A DNA stretch of 64,000 bases, taken from positions 3,412-67,411 of the forward strand of contig JXTB01000100.1 in assembly GCA_002914805.1 (NCBI GenBank), given 5' to 3'. This document shows positions 11,690 to 24,440 of this stretch, in pieces. Below the pieces are notes generated by a model. That model saw only the letters and a program-made list of their open reading frames with translations, was not told the DNA's origin and did not search any database. The stretch comes from Parasponia andersonii. Lineage: Eukaryota; Streptophyta; Magnoliopsida; Rosales; Cannabaceae. The position numbers and the translations under genes are program-made. The first letter of the stretch is position 1. Every line of letters begins with the position of its first letter.

Positions 11690-12970
11690 GAGAAGGATGT
11701 CAAAATAATTATAGTTAGAGACGAGTCAGAAGATAATTGGATAACTCAACTAATCGAATATTTGCAAGATGGAAAGTTATCAAAGAATAAGAACTTAGCC
11801 AAAATTATTAAGGCATGGGCAGCTAGGTATACCCTAATCAATAGAAAGCTCTATAAAGGATCATTTATAAGTCCTTATTTAAAGTGTATTATTACGGAGG
11901 AAGAGAAATCTATTCTAGCTGAAATACATGAAGAGTAGTGTGGCAATCACTCAAGTGGAAGATCTATATCCCAAAAAGCATTTAGGCATAGTTATTATTG
12001 GTTGACAATGAGACAAGATGCAGTTAACTATACAAGAAAATATGATCGTTGTCAAAGGTTTGCTCCAGTCATCCACCAACCAGCTAAAAAGCTTTCATTA
12101 ATTTCTAGCCCATGGCCATTTATGAAGTAGGGGGTGGATATTGTGTTATCCTTACCATAAGCTTCTGCTCAAAAAAATTTTATCATGGTGATAGATTATT
12201 TTACAAAGTGGGTAGAAGGAGAGGCTTACGCTCAAGTTAAGGAAATTGATAAGAAGAATTTCATTTGGAAGCATGTTATATGCAGGTTTAGAGTCTTGAA
12301 AGAGATTATAACTGATAATGGACCACAACTTTCTACAGAAAAGTTTCAGTCATTCTACGATTATTGGAAGATCTATTTGAGTGCGGTACCCCTAAGGGAA
12401 TGGTCAAGCAGAGGCTACAAATAAGACTGTTATGAATACTTTGAAGAAGAAAATAGAAAAGACAAAAGGTATATGGGTAAAAGAGTTAAGCGGTGTTCTT
12501 TGGGCTTATTGTACGACATCCTAGATAGCTACGAGACCTTTTTCACTTGTGTTTGGGATAGAAGTAGTTATTCCGACAGAAATTCAGCTCCCAATCTTGC
12601 GAACTGAAATTCTTAGCAAAGCCGCAAATAATAGGCTCACGACTGAAAACTTAGACTTCGTGGAAGAGAAAAGAGAATTAGCAACAGTACGAGTTACGTC
12701 AAATCAACATGCAACTGTAAGATATTATAATTCTAATATTGAGAGACAATCGTTCAGAGTGAGAGACTTAGTTCTAAGGAAAGTTTTTCAAAATACACGT
12801 GAATTTGGAGCTAGAAGACTGGGACCTAATTAGGAAGGGCCATACAAGATTTCAGAGGTTGTCGTTCCTAGAGTCTACTAGTTGGAGTCCATGAAAGGAA
12901 AAAAGTACAGACGAGTTGGAATATGATTCATCTATGGAAGTACCACATCTGAGCAAATCATTCCTTACCT
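11690..12970 (+). pseudogene. Tat element 1 integrase (fossil)
   Basis: Contains a zinc-finger remnant (RKYDRCQRFAP-like), the core entry around MVIDYFTKWVEGEAY, ITDNGPQLST for the second Asp block, and a C-terminal domain with VRDLVLRKVFQNT. This is the standard Tat integrase. Several interruptions. Confidence 0.83.
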
Positions 12971-13445
12971 TCATGTTACTTTCCATTCATTTAGTCATTA
13001 ATCAGTCTTTTGTGTTTTTTGTCTTTTAGTTATTTGTATTTTAATTTTTTCTCTTATTATTTTTTAGTCATAAGGTTGTAATGAACTACAGAGGCTTTAT
13101 CGCTACCCATGGGTATATAGGCAGCTCATGTCCTATAAATGAATGCATCCCCATTTCAATTTAAAATTTCATTTTCTTCCTTAACAACCTAACCAAAATT
13201 GTCCTGTGAATATTGTAATTGCAGTTCACTTTATTTGAAAGTGAAAATAAGAAAATTTGTATAGATTACAATGAGCTTGAAGAGATATTACAACTGGCTA
13301 TAAATGAGAGAATTTATTTGCTTTAAATTATAAGCTTTGCGAAAATCATTTACTTTGTCAAAGTTTCTATACAACATATCTAGTCAGATTCTCATGCAGA
13401 GCAATAGGTGCATTTGCTAACTTTATTAGTTGATGCTAATGTGTT
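12971..13445. other. Post-integrase spacer of Tat element 1
   Basis: No coding signal on either strand. The stretch separates the sense pol region from the antisense block, as in other Tat elements. Confidence 0.5.
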
Positions 13446-16400
13446 TTATGCTATGTATTCGATAATATTTCTATAGTTAATCATATCTGATTGCTTGAAA
13501 TATGTCTTGGGTATATTTGTATTAATGTCTTGTTTGACACTATACACTAGCCCCTTGCTGAACAAGATGTCGGCAGGTGCAATAATCCTTGCAGAATAAG
13601 TCTCTATGTTGAGCTCGAATTCCTTTTGGATATACGAGTTTGAGAACCATAAGCCCTTAGCAAAGTAAAAATCTTGATGGGTGTAGATTCCTCTCAGGAA
13701 AGATAACATCAAAACTAACGAGCTTACCGTAACTCAGATAAGTATGAGCGGTAAAATCACCTGTGGATACGTCCCCACAAGGTGAATTTATAAGTGAAAT
13801 AAATTCGCTATGACGACTCAATGCCCTCTAAATGAGTGCACTTGTCCTTTGGATCACCAAAATGCGATCTAAGAGCTCTAATTCCTCCCTTGTCCAAGAT
13901 ACCACGAGACTCCAAATCCTCTCGAATACATGTTATCTGAGAGCCATAGGTCCCAAGCCAAAAATTAGTTAGGTGTAGTATCCTCCCACTCAACCTGGAC
14001 TTAAAGTACGATATTCGAGTGGTATAGCCAAATTCTACAACAATTGCCTAACAATTCTTCTACGGAAGCCAAATTTCTATGGAATTAGATTTTTGATAAA
14101 ATTGCTTTCTATGTGCTTGATTGGTTATCAAATTGATGGAACTTTTATTGAGTAATAAAGGTTTTACTATATTGAATTCATATTTGTTTTGTGTTTAAAA
14201 TGTGTATTCTTTTTTTGACAACAAGTGCGAAAGTGACGTATTTTGTAGATTAGTATAGAACTAGTCACTGAAAACTAAATGGAATTACTTCCATTTAGAC
14301 TGAAGAAGGTAAAGAGGAAGCATAAAAATTAGGTTGTTGGAAAACTAGTAGGCATAAAAATCATTACAATAATATGCATTATATAAAGCAGGAAACTACA
14401 AAATATAGCAAGAGTATGATAAGATTTTAGTCTGAAGCAATGTATCATGATAAAATAGTTTCAATTAGACTGTTTTTAGTTAGCAGACTTTTGGTTAATA
14501 CCATCTTTGATTAAAAGAGAATCACTTACTTGGGTGGATTCTTGCTCAGCATTCATTTGCTTCTCTTTTTCATCTCTTCGTAGTCATAAATCTCCTTGTC
14601 GATATTCCAAGTTGAAGATCTCCCTTCCTTAAACTCTTTGTACATAAGGTAACGAGTTCATAGCATGCCTTCTACATAAGCTTCTTCTAGGATGTTTTCA
14701 AGTTTGCTGATTATGTCATCTTTCTTCTTGTTACTTTTTTCACATGCATCAAGTTTGTTCATGAGCTTATGAATGATTTTGTCTTTCATAGATATCTATT
14801 TCTTGAGTTTTTCCGTCACAAAATTGGCAAGCTCAATCTGGTTTTTCAAGCTTTTAGCTTCTACAATTAGAAGATCATTTGCTTTTTTGTGTGATTAAGC
14901 CAAGGTCTTCTTAGATTGGTACTTTTCACTAAGGTCATATACAGCCAATTCGAGTATACTAATTTTTTAGTTGTCTTGAGATGTTCCAAGAAAATTATAA
15001 CTCCAAATTCACATGTAATAAGATAAGGAAAGTATAGTGCGGTAATACCTAAAGGGATTCCTTCTTCACCAAAGAAATCAATGCTTATGTTGGTTTGTTT
15101 TCCAAGTCCTCTAAATCTTTTGGGAGTAGTAATGTCTTGCTGAATTTGGTCATCACATGGTCGCCCGACTCAAAAAGGGAGTCAAGTATTTCAATAGTTG
15201 TGGTATCCATACATGTCTTCTGCTTCTTGGAAAAGTCCAAGTCAACATTCAGTTGGAACTCGTTGATTGAATTAGTATAGAGAGACAACATTCTTGAAGT
15301 ATCTTGGATTCAAATTGGCCATTTGGTTTATGGGTCTAGAGTTAAACGTTTCTTTCCAGCTTGCTTTGCCAAACGACGAGCTTTAGCTTCTTCTGAGTTA
15401 TTTGGTAAGTTTATTCGAACATGTTCCATGCTGATTTCTTCTGTCGATTTTTGTTAGAGTGTTGATTAAGGCATGGTAAGACATTTAGTAGGAAAAATGC
15501 ATATTAAGTTATGAGTAATACATAAGTCATTGATATACCCAATATGTTGTGAACTACACTATTCTAAATGGATGACTTAGATATTATTTTTTCATTCAAC
15601 AATATCTTAGCACTCTTTACTATAGCCGATTTGAATTTTTGGAATCTTCTATTTGCTTGGGGACCGAGTTGAGGAAAGTTGTTTAACCAATGGTCTATAT
15701 AAGATAGAAAAAATAAAGAATAAGTAGTATGTGACAATGTTTAGAATACAACATTTTGGCATAGAACTTACCAAGACAACCCCAAGATAGAATAACCTTA
15801 CTTGGATTTGTTTTAGATGACACTTTTTCACCAAGTAATGAATCAGTCAAGATAAAAAAAGTATCAATCTTTCCATCCTTTGTCTCTAGGTTCCTAGTCA
15901 TTCACAATTTGCTGGTCTTTTCTTTGAGAAAATAGATATCTACCTGGGTCATCACTATTCTCCTTAACCCAATAACAATTAAGAAAGTCTACAAGTTCTA
16001 TTTGAATCCCAAGAGCTTTAGATTGCACAATGAATGCTAAAAGAAGGCACTAAGAATTCGGCATTAGTTGCATTAGAGCAAGGTTGAAATGGTCTAAGTC
16101 TTTTTCAACAAATGGTGGAACGGGGAAACAGAATCTAGATTTGGGAGTGAGCTCATAAAAAGCAAACCCACCCGTTAGTGTTTGATAAGCCCTTTCATTT
16201 CAATCAGGTAGTCTAAGTTTACTTTCTTTGGAATTCCATATGTTTCTCTAAGTCGTTCTAGTTCAAAGGCCAACATTCTAGACCATGGGTTTTTGGTTGG
16301 GTTAAGTTTGGAGTAGCCGATTGATTTGGACACTTTTCTTGGTGGTTTATGATGTTCGGGTTGAGTGTCATTGGGTGAAGAATGTATCGAGTGAATTTGA

Positions 16401-16600
16401 GTAGAAGTGTTTAGGTTAATAGGGAAAGTAGTTTTACTAGGATAATTTACACTAAGCAAGGTTTTAGATAAATCAAAGGCACATGGTTGAAGTGTAGAGG
16501 TGAATGAATCTTTTTGGATGGAATAGATTTCACTTGAATAAGATTCAGAGTATTCGGAAAGTAATTCATTTTCTTTAGACTTGGTACTAGAAGATTAAAG
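13446..16600 (-). pseudogene. Antisense coding block of Tat element 1 (Transposase_28-like, fossil)
   Basis: Several open pieces lie on the minus strand (16175-16459, 15649-15901, 15085-15291, 13808-13993, 13446-13712) between pol and the 3' LTR. The first contains RMLAFELERLRETYGIPKKV and is followed by a degraded segment resembling the PF04195 domain ('putative gypsy type transposon'). Antisense genes in this position are described for Tat relatives such as Grande and Retand. The better-kept counterpart is in Tat element 2 at 49757-51891, with the domain order visible there. This copy is too decayed to judge its full structure. Confidence 0.5.
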
Positions 16601-17450
16601 ATCATTTACAAATAACATTTTACATAAACCTATATATTCATGCGAATCAACGAAGGAATATAAATGTATGAAAGTAACAAGAAAATAAAAAACATAAAGA
16701 ACATGAGTATTCCCATGGTGGATTAGTCAACAACAATTTATAGCATAAAGTTATTATATGTTTTCTAAATTCTTTGTTGTATGTTTTAAAAAAAGAAGGG
16801 GGAGAAAGTGTTACCATTGATTGGTTAGAAATCCTTTAAGAATTTGATACATTCAAGCAATCGAGAATAAAGATGGTGATGGTAAAAGCATGGCACTCCA
16901 ACTACATATGAAAGAGAGAGTAACATTGCATAAGCATATAATACAAAGGAGAATAGAATAAATGAGAATTGTGGATTATTCACTAAAGATAAATTGGTGG
17001 ACATGAATTCAGAAATTATCAAAACAAAAGAGGAGAAATTAGTATTTACCTTTAGGGAGATGAGCAACTCTAAAAATCATCCATGGGTACCAAGTGAGAA
17101 GGAAGATGATGATGTAAATAAATAAAGTTATAGATTCATAAAAAAACTTCAACACTGTGGTGGTAATAAGACATAGTATAGCAACAAATGGAGTGGCCGA
17201 AACAATTTTGAAAATGGTGTTTGAAATTCAAAAACTTTTGAGTGGAGCCAAATAGATGTAATGTGTTGTGTACAATTATTGGTTTTTTTTTCCCTTCGGG
17301 TATGGTTTTTGTACAATGGATAAAGGAAAGTATTTTTGAGTAAAAGATAAAATGCAAAGTATAAGTAAAATCCATTATGGGTACTAGTGTGCAATTAAAG
17401 GAGAATAATGCCAAAAAATAGTATTGAAGGAATGTTTTGTATGATGTATA

Positions 17451-17494
<44 letters not shown>
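16601..17494. other. AT-rich 3' region of Tat element 1, ending in (TA)n
   Basis: Minus-strand open frames here have no recognisable similarity and overlap one another in different frames, so I do not call a gene. A TG/TA tract closes the stretch at about 17450-17494, where the MITE sits. Confidence 0.45.
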
Positions 17495-17497
<3 letters not shown>

Positions 17498-17733
17498 CAT
17501 CAATCCAGTAAGTATTTTTTTTTTACCTATGCATAGATATCAATTTGGCCAATGAAAATTTAGCATGAACATTTTTTTATTATAAAAAGTAAGAGAGAGA
17601 AAGAGCATTAATGATGCACGTCTTTTCATGCACTTCATTATAGCCATTGGATCACCATCTAATGGTGATTCAACGGCTAAAAAAAAAATACCTACCCATA
17701 GGTAAAATAAAAAAATACCTATTGGATTGGCAA

Positions 17734-17735
<2 letters not shown>
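17495..17735. mobile_element. MITE inserted in a TA microsatellite
   Basis: About 240 bp with imperfect terminal inverted repeats of about 42 bp: the left end reads GGGCATCAATCCAGTAAGTA, and the right end, reverse-complemented, reads GGTTGCCAATCCAATAGGTA. Both then run through a T tract into ACCTATG. It is flanked directly by TA repeats (17459-17494 and 17736-17767), as if it had landed inside one tract. No coding capacity. The superfamily is not certain; the TA preference recalls Tc1/mariner-type or Micron-like elements. Confidence 0.65.
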
Positions 17736-17772
<37 letters not shown>

Positions 17773-18055
17773 GAGTGAAAGCTATCAATGGTTTATGTTT
17801 ATTAGACCAAGGCAATAAAATTGGGTACTTATAATATAAAAAATAGTATACAACTATGTAAACCGAGGAGCAAGGTTAGAACTAGAAGGTTTATAAGTTC
17901 AATACTTCAATATATAATCTCCACATATATTATTTTGTATTAGTCAAAGTGTGTTTATACGTAGCTACAACAAGAAATGTTAAATATAGATAAATTAAAT
18001 GAGAATGACTCATATATTCTTAAGTTCGAGTAAACTCAATTGAAGAGTGAGGGGC

Positions 18056-19537
18056 TGATAAGTGTATTTTACACTTATCTTTACTATACTTTCGAGCTTA
18101 GGAATTGCTCGTCTTTGAACTTTTTTTTTACTTATTTTGTTGTTTTTGATCCATATTTTAGATGAGATGTCATTGAGCGAAGAATGTTATTTTTCGAAGT
18201 TAAAATGGAGATAAATTAAGGCGTTTAGGTGTAAAACTTACATCATGATAAGAAGAGGCGAAGATTTGAAGTTATCTCGATGCCGCTATAGAATAATCAC
18301 AGGGCTACAGCCCCAAAGATGTGGTGCCACAGCCCCAAAATCATTAGGTTGCAGCACCAATGCAGTAAGGCCACGGCCCCAATTCCATGGGGCTGCAGTG
18401 CCAAATTTGTGGTACCACGGTGCCAAAGATTAATGCCCTAGTCTCAGCCTTATGGCACTGCAATGCCAGCTTCTTGTTAGCTGCGGTGCCTGCAGTGCTA
18501 AATGATTTCAAAAACCTGGATTTTGCTCGTGATTGCTCCTTTATTTAAACTCTTTTTCTCTCATCTGAAATGTGCAATGAAAGGGGAGACGAAAACCCTA
18601 GTAGCTAGGGGTTTCTAGAGCTACTTTAAGGAAGAAAATAACATCGAGGAAGAGGATTTAAGAGGAGAAAATCAGATTAGAAATCTTTAAAAAGAGTTTT
18701 TCTTACCTTTTACTCTTGTCTTAATCTTTTATTTTCTATACTTGAATATGTATCTATTTTGTTATATTTATTGTATTTTTTCTTACATGAACATGAGCTA
18801 AACTCCATTTCTAAAGAGATAATTGAAAATCTAATGAAATCTAACTATTTTGTTTTCCTTTATTGTTCTTCTTGATATCCATGGTTGAATTAATTATTTT
18901 ATCTTAAGCTTAATGCATCTATTTACTTAGCCGCTAAATAGATTAGTCTTATGAATTCTATATGAACTTGGGAAAAGAATTAGAGGTTTAGACAAAGATA
19001 GAATATCATAAGATTACCTAGTGTAGGGTGAGTTTGTATAGGATAGGAATATGCTTATGTAACTTGTATAACTTTGTATGAGAATGACAAAACTCAATGA
19101 GTCTAATCAATTTATGTTAGAAGTAACATATTATCTTATTTAGATATTTTCATTTATATCTTGAAAAAGATTTTGTGAATACTTAAAAATTCTCGGTTGT
19201 CAATTCTATATGGATACTTATATATTGAGAAAAACTAATAGTTAGAGGAGTTAAAGGGTAGATTGCATCCCTAGTGTCTTTATTATTGCTCTAAGAACTA
19301 CATTTGGTTGTGTAATTTCAATTTTCTTTCTTACCTTTTATATTGCTATTTACATATTTTGATTCTTACACAAAACTATCATTCATTGTCGTTTGGATAA
19401 ATTGGAAACTAGTTTCGGTTAGTACTTAGCATTTGTGAATTGAGTACTCTTCGTGGGATCGATACTCTCTTACTTCTATATAACTTATTGTAACTCGTAT
19501 ACTTGCGGTGTTTTATGTATTAGAAATATCACCAACA
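18056..19537 (+). repeat. Athila/Tekay-style Gypsy LTR nested in Tat element 1
   Basis: It starts TGATAAGTGTATTTTACAC right after GAGTGAGGGGC, which looks like a polypurine tract, and ends ATCACCAACA. The internal landmarks, a run ending TTCGTGGGATCGATACTCT followed by ATACTTGCGGTG, are the usual 3' end of LTRs of this type. Because a polypurine tract precedes it, this is probably a 3' LTR whose internal region was lost, rather than a clean solo LTR. The flanks GGGGC and TAGGT do not match. It carries a GC-rich minisatellite at 18296-18500. Confidence 0.65.
18296..18500. repeat. GC-rich degenerate minisatellite in LTR
   Basis: Repeated short units built on CTACAGCCCCAAAGATGTGG and GCTGCAGTGCCA, about 20-25 bp each with many changes. 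Base composition differs strongly from the AT-rich surroundings. Confidence 0.7.
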
Positions 19538-19546
19538 TAGGTTGAT

Positions 19547-20190
19547 TGTTAGTATTAGATTTCACTCATCTTAATATTCTTGGTTACTAATAAGATGTTT
19601 CAATCGTTTGTTTTATAGCTCAGTGGATTTTGACTATATGCATCAAGTTGTTTGGCTTAGGTAAGATTAATATTAGTTAGCCTATTTTAGGTTGACTCGA
19701 ATTTGAGTCTAGCTGACTTGAATATAGCTGACTTAAGCACTTTCTCTCGAGTAAAATTTGGTTGACTGGGTTTATCACTAGTTTTACTCGTTCAAAATTA
19801 GTCCTACTGTGAAAAGGGGATAATGATGCTTTTGAAAACCCATTAAATAAGGTATTTATCCTAAATTTATTCTGGAATATCCGTGATTTGGATACTAAGA
19901 TAGGGTAAGAGCTTCAATTTAGTTTAGTTACCTGATTTTATATTGATATTATTATTATTAGATAATTATAAAAAGTCTTATGAGGAATGAAATACTCAAT
20001 GGCAATTGCCTATAAATAATAATTGCATCTTTTGATCATAGACACTTTTGGACTGACTTGAGTGTCCGAGTCTCTTTTGCAGATACAACCTTAGGCATTC
20101 CAAATGGATTCCGACGAGATATAGGTGGCTGTAGAGCACATGGTTATCATTGGCCTTACTAAAATTCAATTATAGATTTTCGACTCTACA
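19547..20190 (+). repeat. 3' LTR of Tat element 1
   Basis: Pairs with 6731-7388 along its whole length, with the same TGTTA start and CTCTACA end and the same TATA box. It is followed by ACTCT, a near match to ATTCT before the 5' LTR. The ATT microsatellite is reduced to about four units here. Confidence 0.87.
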
Positions 20191-21420
20191 ACTCTGATGT
20201 AGTAAAAAAAAGCTATGATCGCGTAACTTGTAGACACATAATGATAGCAGCATCGACAAAAAATGCGGAATGTTAAAAAGGAGAACAAATTTTATTGCAT
20301 TAATGAACTATACTATTATTTTGTATAATTATGATACTTATTTAAGTTTTTTGTTCATCGTCTGAAGTCCTATTTGTACTTATGTTGATAAATTATAATT
20401 AATTTTTTTTGCTAAATGTGTATTAATTTCTCAATAATATTTGTAAAAATTTAAATTTTACAAAATAAATATAATTTTTTTAAAATTCCAGGGAGTCATC
20501 AAAATAGCATCGAGAAGTACTTGAAACTCATCGAATTAGGCATCGAAATTTCGATCAAAGAGTTTCGATTGAACTCTGATGACAATCGATATAATTTTCA
20601 AAGAGTATCATCAAAAAGCGACTAACGAAACATCATTAAAGTTTGTCAAAACATCATCAGAAGAAATCGAGATTTCGATGATTATCTTATGCATAATCAA
20701 CCAGGTAAGTATCAAAATATATTCATCGAGATTCATTGATATTTAACAAAATATTATTAAAACCTCGTCACAATTTCAACTATGGTAAACTATAGAATTG
20801 GATTTGGACATATCATTGAAATATATCGAAACCTCATTGAAATGCATCAAAACCTAATCGAAATTTCATCAAAACTCATTAAAATTTTGACTATGGTCAT
20901 TTTGAAACATACTTTTCATAATTTTTTAAAAGGAAACTATACCTGATTTTAATTTCAATAATAGACCTCGAATAGTTTACATTACGAAAAATGTTTTAGT
21001 TATCTTGTTTAGTCAATACATGTATAACTAAGGCTTTATATTATGGTACCAAAGATCTGTACATAATTTGTCCTTGTAAAATTCCATCTTTGTGTCTACT
21101 ACATTCTTCCGTGGAATTCAGGCTAGAAAGCACTCCAAATGTTTTGATGACAAAATGCTACAATCTCTAGTGCAAACCAAAATTTGAAGGTTAGTTCTCC
21201 TGAATAACACTTATAAACATATGATATAAAGTAGGATACTTATCTTAGCTTTTAGATCGCTGAATCTGAGAATGAAGGGCTTAGATTAAATGAGAATAAA
21301 TAAAAATAAATTAGATAAAAGAAAGATTTAATTCTAGCCATTAGATGACGAAATGACTGGTTGAGATTGAATCTAAGCTTAGAGAAAATGAGCTGAGCCA
21401 AAGGATTTGGTATGGTTGAG
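20191..21420. other. AT-rich spacer with degenerate CATCGAAA repeats
   Basis: No gene recognised. Between about 20490 and 20900 a short motif of the form CATCGAAATTT / CATCAAAA recurs every 15-30 bases on the plus strand, giving a loosely tandem, strongly mutated repeat. The rest is unremarkable AT-rich DNA. Confidence 0.5.
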
Positions 21421-23032
21421 TGTTAACTCCATAAAATAAGAATTATCTAGTACTATTATGTCTTAAGTTTTACTATGTTCTTATTTGAACTAAATTGTTT
21501 CAAGTATTTTTCTTATTGTTTTGATGTTTTGGTTATTAATGCTAATAGGAGAATAAAATAAAAGTATTTGATACAAAATAAGGTGAATTTATTCCTCCCA
21601 AATGGGTTTTTCAAACTATTGATATCGAAGTTGAATCTGATATAATCGTAATGCAATAAAAATGAGACAAATTGGAGCTAAAATGATGAAATGGCGCATC
21701 TGAGAAGCCACAACATCAAACTAATAGAAAAGTGGCAGTACAGTACTAACTCTCAGGAAGTTTTGACTCCGTAGCACCACCTTTTATATCCTGGATCAAT
21801 AATTAATGGTTGAGATTAATTTTTTGACGATCCAAAAGTTCAGATTCGGTCTGACTTAAGTTTGCACGAGCCACCTCTTTAAAACTCTATCTTTGGGATT
21901 AAAAGAGCTATATTGGGATAGAGAAAAAAAGAGAGTGGCAACCATAGAAAGAGAGGAAGAATAGGAACAAGAAGATAAATACATGCTCGCCTACTCCATT
22001 TCTTGATTTTCTCATCAACATCAGCATTATAGTTTGTTCCTGCATTTTTCTCTTCATTTTCATGTGAGTTTTTCTTTGTATTTTCTATATTTAGAGAGTA
22101 GTATAGTTGAGAGTAAATTCTAAGAAGAGGATTCAAGGGAGCAAGAACCAAGTTTAGAAGAAGAGATTGACAACTTCTATGAACACTTTCAAACTCTTCA
22201 AAGATAGGGAATTCTAAAATTCTTTTCTCTTTGATATTTTGTATTTTTTGAATTCAATGTATTAAAATTTTATTATTCTCAATTTATAGTATGAATTAAA
22301 TTCTTTTTTGTCTAGTTTTACTATGTGAACTAACCTTGAATCTTTTGTTTGTTTATTTCTATCGTCTTTAATCAAATCTATTGTTGAGTTGTTTGTTTTA
22401 CCTTATACTTATTGCTTCTATTTAATTGATCACTAAATAGATTGTTGAGTGAAGCTTTTAAAAACTCGGGAAGGAGAATTTCGGTTGGACATAGGTAAAA
22501 TAATATAAGATAACCTAATGTGGGGTGAGTTTGCATAGAATAGGAATATACCTATGTGATCTGTGCAATCATTGTTTGAGAATAACTAAATTTAATAAAC
22601 CTAGTCAATTTATGTTAGGAGTAAATATATTAGTTTGTCTAAGTATTTTTACTTATGTCTTAGAAAGGAGTTTGTAGATACATTTGAATTCTTAGTTAAC
22701 AACCTTAGTGGATTAATTAATATAAGAGGGAAATTGGGAGATTGTGTGTTTAAATATTAGTTGGAGAATTAGTAAACCTAGACATTTTTCTTATTGCTTG
22801 CCTTCATTTATTTTTGCATGATAGTTTAGTTTCCTTGGTTTTATTTATTTAAAATCTATAATTCGTATGTATGGACAAAGTTAAAGTTTAGATAATTTTG
22901 AGACTTAATATTGAATTAGAAATCAATCATCGTGGGTTCAACACTCTACTTCTCTATCTATATTACTTGTGATCGTGTATACTTGTACGAGAGTGTGTGA
23001 ATACAATTTATAGTTATACATTCTAACCAACA
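21421..23032 (+). repeat. Solo LTR, Athila/Tekay-style Gypsy
   Basis: About 1.6 kb starting TGTTAACTCC and ending CTAACCAACA, flanked by TTGAG (21416-21420) and CTGAG (23033-23037), a 4-of-5 target duplication. The second half follows the same plan as the LTR at 18056-19537: CTAAATAGATT, then a GGGTGAGTTTG block, then ATCGTGGGTTCAACACTCT and GTATACTTGTACG. The two are related but clearly different copies. No internal region remains, so LTR-LTR recombination is the simple explanation. Confidence 0.7.
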
Positions 23033-23037
23033 CTGAG

Positions 23038-23641
23038 TTAAGTTAAAACCTCTTAAGATTTTGAGTGAAGTCCAAGTGGCTCTTGGTAGTTAGTTATATG
23101 GAAGCAAATAGATGTATGCCTAATTGAGAGACACTGCGAGAATGATTGCATAGGAAAGCTACTGCAGTGGATTTAATGGTAGCTGATGGTGGCTAACATG
23201 TGGAGCTTCCACTTGCTGTGTCACGCAGCTCGATCGAGCGATGTAATGTATATGTGCATCTAACAAACTAATCTGCTAATCGAACGGGTAAAATCGTGAG
23301 TACGTAGGCTATTTGCAGTTGCACGCGTGGTCTTTGAATTGTTCCGGCTTTTATTTTCTTTTTTTGATTGTTAATTTATTTAAAAATATCTTTTTATGCC
23401 CTTTTTAGCTAACATAATTGTCCATTTTGCCCTTTTTTGTCTATTTTAATGTACTAAATAAAATAAAATAAATTAAAAATAAATAATAAACACAATTAAT
23501 TTATTTTAACAAGAACAAAGCAAAGTATTATTGTTAAAACTAACTCTAATTTTTTATAATTATCTCTAGGTTGAAAATTACCTGATGTCCTCTTAATGAG
23601 CAAACGGTGATAAAGCTTCAAGTACTTCAACTACTACTTTG
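23038..23641. other. Unassigned stretch before the tandem duplication
   Basis: No open frame or repeat recognised. Composition is ordinary for the window. Confidence 0.4.
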
Positions 23642-24072
23642 GAATCATTGACATTTCAATGGCCAAAGACACCTATTCCTATGTATTTCAAAACGAATGT
23701 TGATGTAGCTCTAGATACAATATGTAGATTGATGGGCGTGGGGGCTATTATACATAATTCTTCTGATGAAGTAATGGTAGCTATCTCTGAAAAATAAGTG
23801 GAGAATTTTTCTGCTCGAGATATAGAAGCCAAAGCTATTCTTCAATGTCTTATTTGGATAGAGATGTCAGTTTACCCCTACATAGCATGGAATCTAATTC
23901 TTTAGTTGTAGTTAATAATATCAATAAACTAAGGTGCCTTTGGTTACCTCATTTTAGATGCCTCTTCTTCATTATCTTGTTCTCGTTAGTTAAGTTAGAA
24001 CATGTGTATCTTTTTACTAACCAGGGGACACATAGGCTTGCAAAATTTGCTTTAGAACTAGATGATGAATAG
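23642..24072 (+). pseudogene. RNase H-like (RVT_3) fragment, copy 1
   Basis: Remains of the RVT_3 type of RNase H, found at the C-terminus of plant LINE proteins and in stand-alone host proteins. The first part, beginning FQWPKTPIPMYFKTNVD, corresponds to the start of the domain (W..P..G..K.N.D). The stretch AISEKxVENFSARDIEAKA holds the catalytic Glu region. After a frame change come MESNSLVVVNNINK (the E.DS..VV.AIN block) and NQGTHRLAKFALELDDE (the AN..AH.LAKFAL end). Copy 1 has an in-frame TAA at 23795-23797 where copy 2 has TTA. Not functional as it stands. Confidence 0.7.
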
Positions 24073-24440
24073 TTTTTGTTATATTAGACATTTCTAATTA
24101 ATAACATAATATATTTTTACAAAAAAAAAAACTAGTCATGACTGCAATTGGACCAGACAAAATTTATAAGAGCATCTCAAACGAGGATGCTATAATTCAT
24201 GCCAATGCTAAATTTAAGCATTTGGTGATAAAAAATGTTTCCAATAGTATGCATTATATAACATACTTTTTGGCTCATTCTATTTATTGTGTTAAATATG
24301 GCACGAAAATAGCATATGCTAAATTTTAGCATGAGCTAAAAATTTACAATCTTGTTGTTATAACATGTAATAAATTTTAAGATATTTTCATTATTAAAAT
24401 GAAAATATACATACATTTATAACAGCACTAAATTTGATAN

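Larger units (their letters stand above)
6731..20190 (+). mobile_element. Ty3/Gypsy Tat-type element with two LTRs, about 13.5 kb, nested insertions
   Basis: Fossil Tat-lineage retrotransposon. Two long direct repeats (6731-7388 and 19547-20190) start TGTTA and end CTCTACA, and are flanked by ATTCT on the left and ACTCT on the right, a near-perfect 5-bp target duplication. Inside are gag, protease, reverse transcriptase, RNase H, a second (archaeal-type) RNase H and integrase in Gypsy order. After integrase comes a long region with antisense open stretches. The second RNase H and the long post-pol region are Tat hallmarks. The LTRs look roughly 85-88% identical by eye, so the insertion is old, probably several million years. 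Pol is broken many times. A MITE and an Athila-like LTR sit in the 3' part. Confidence 0.9.
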
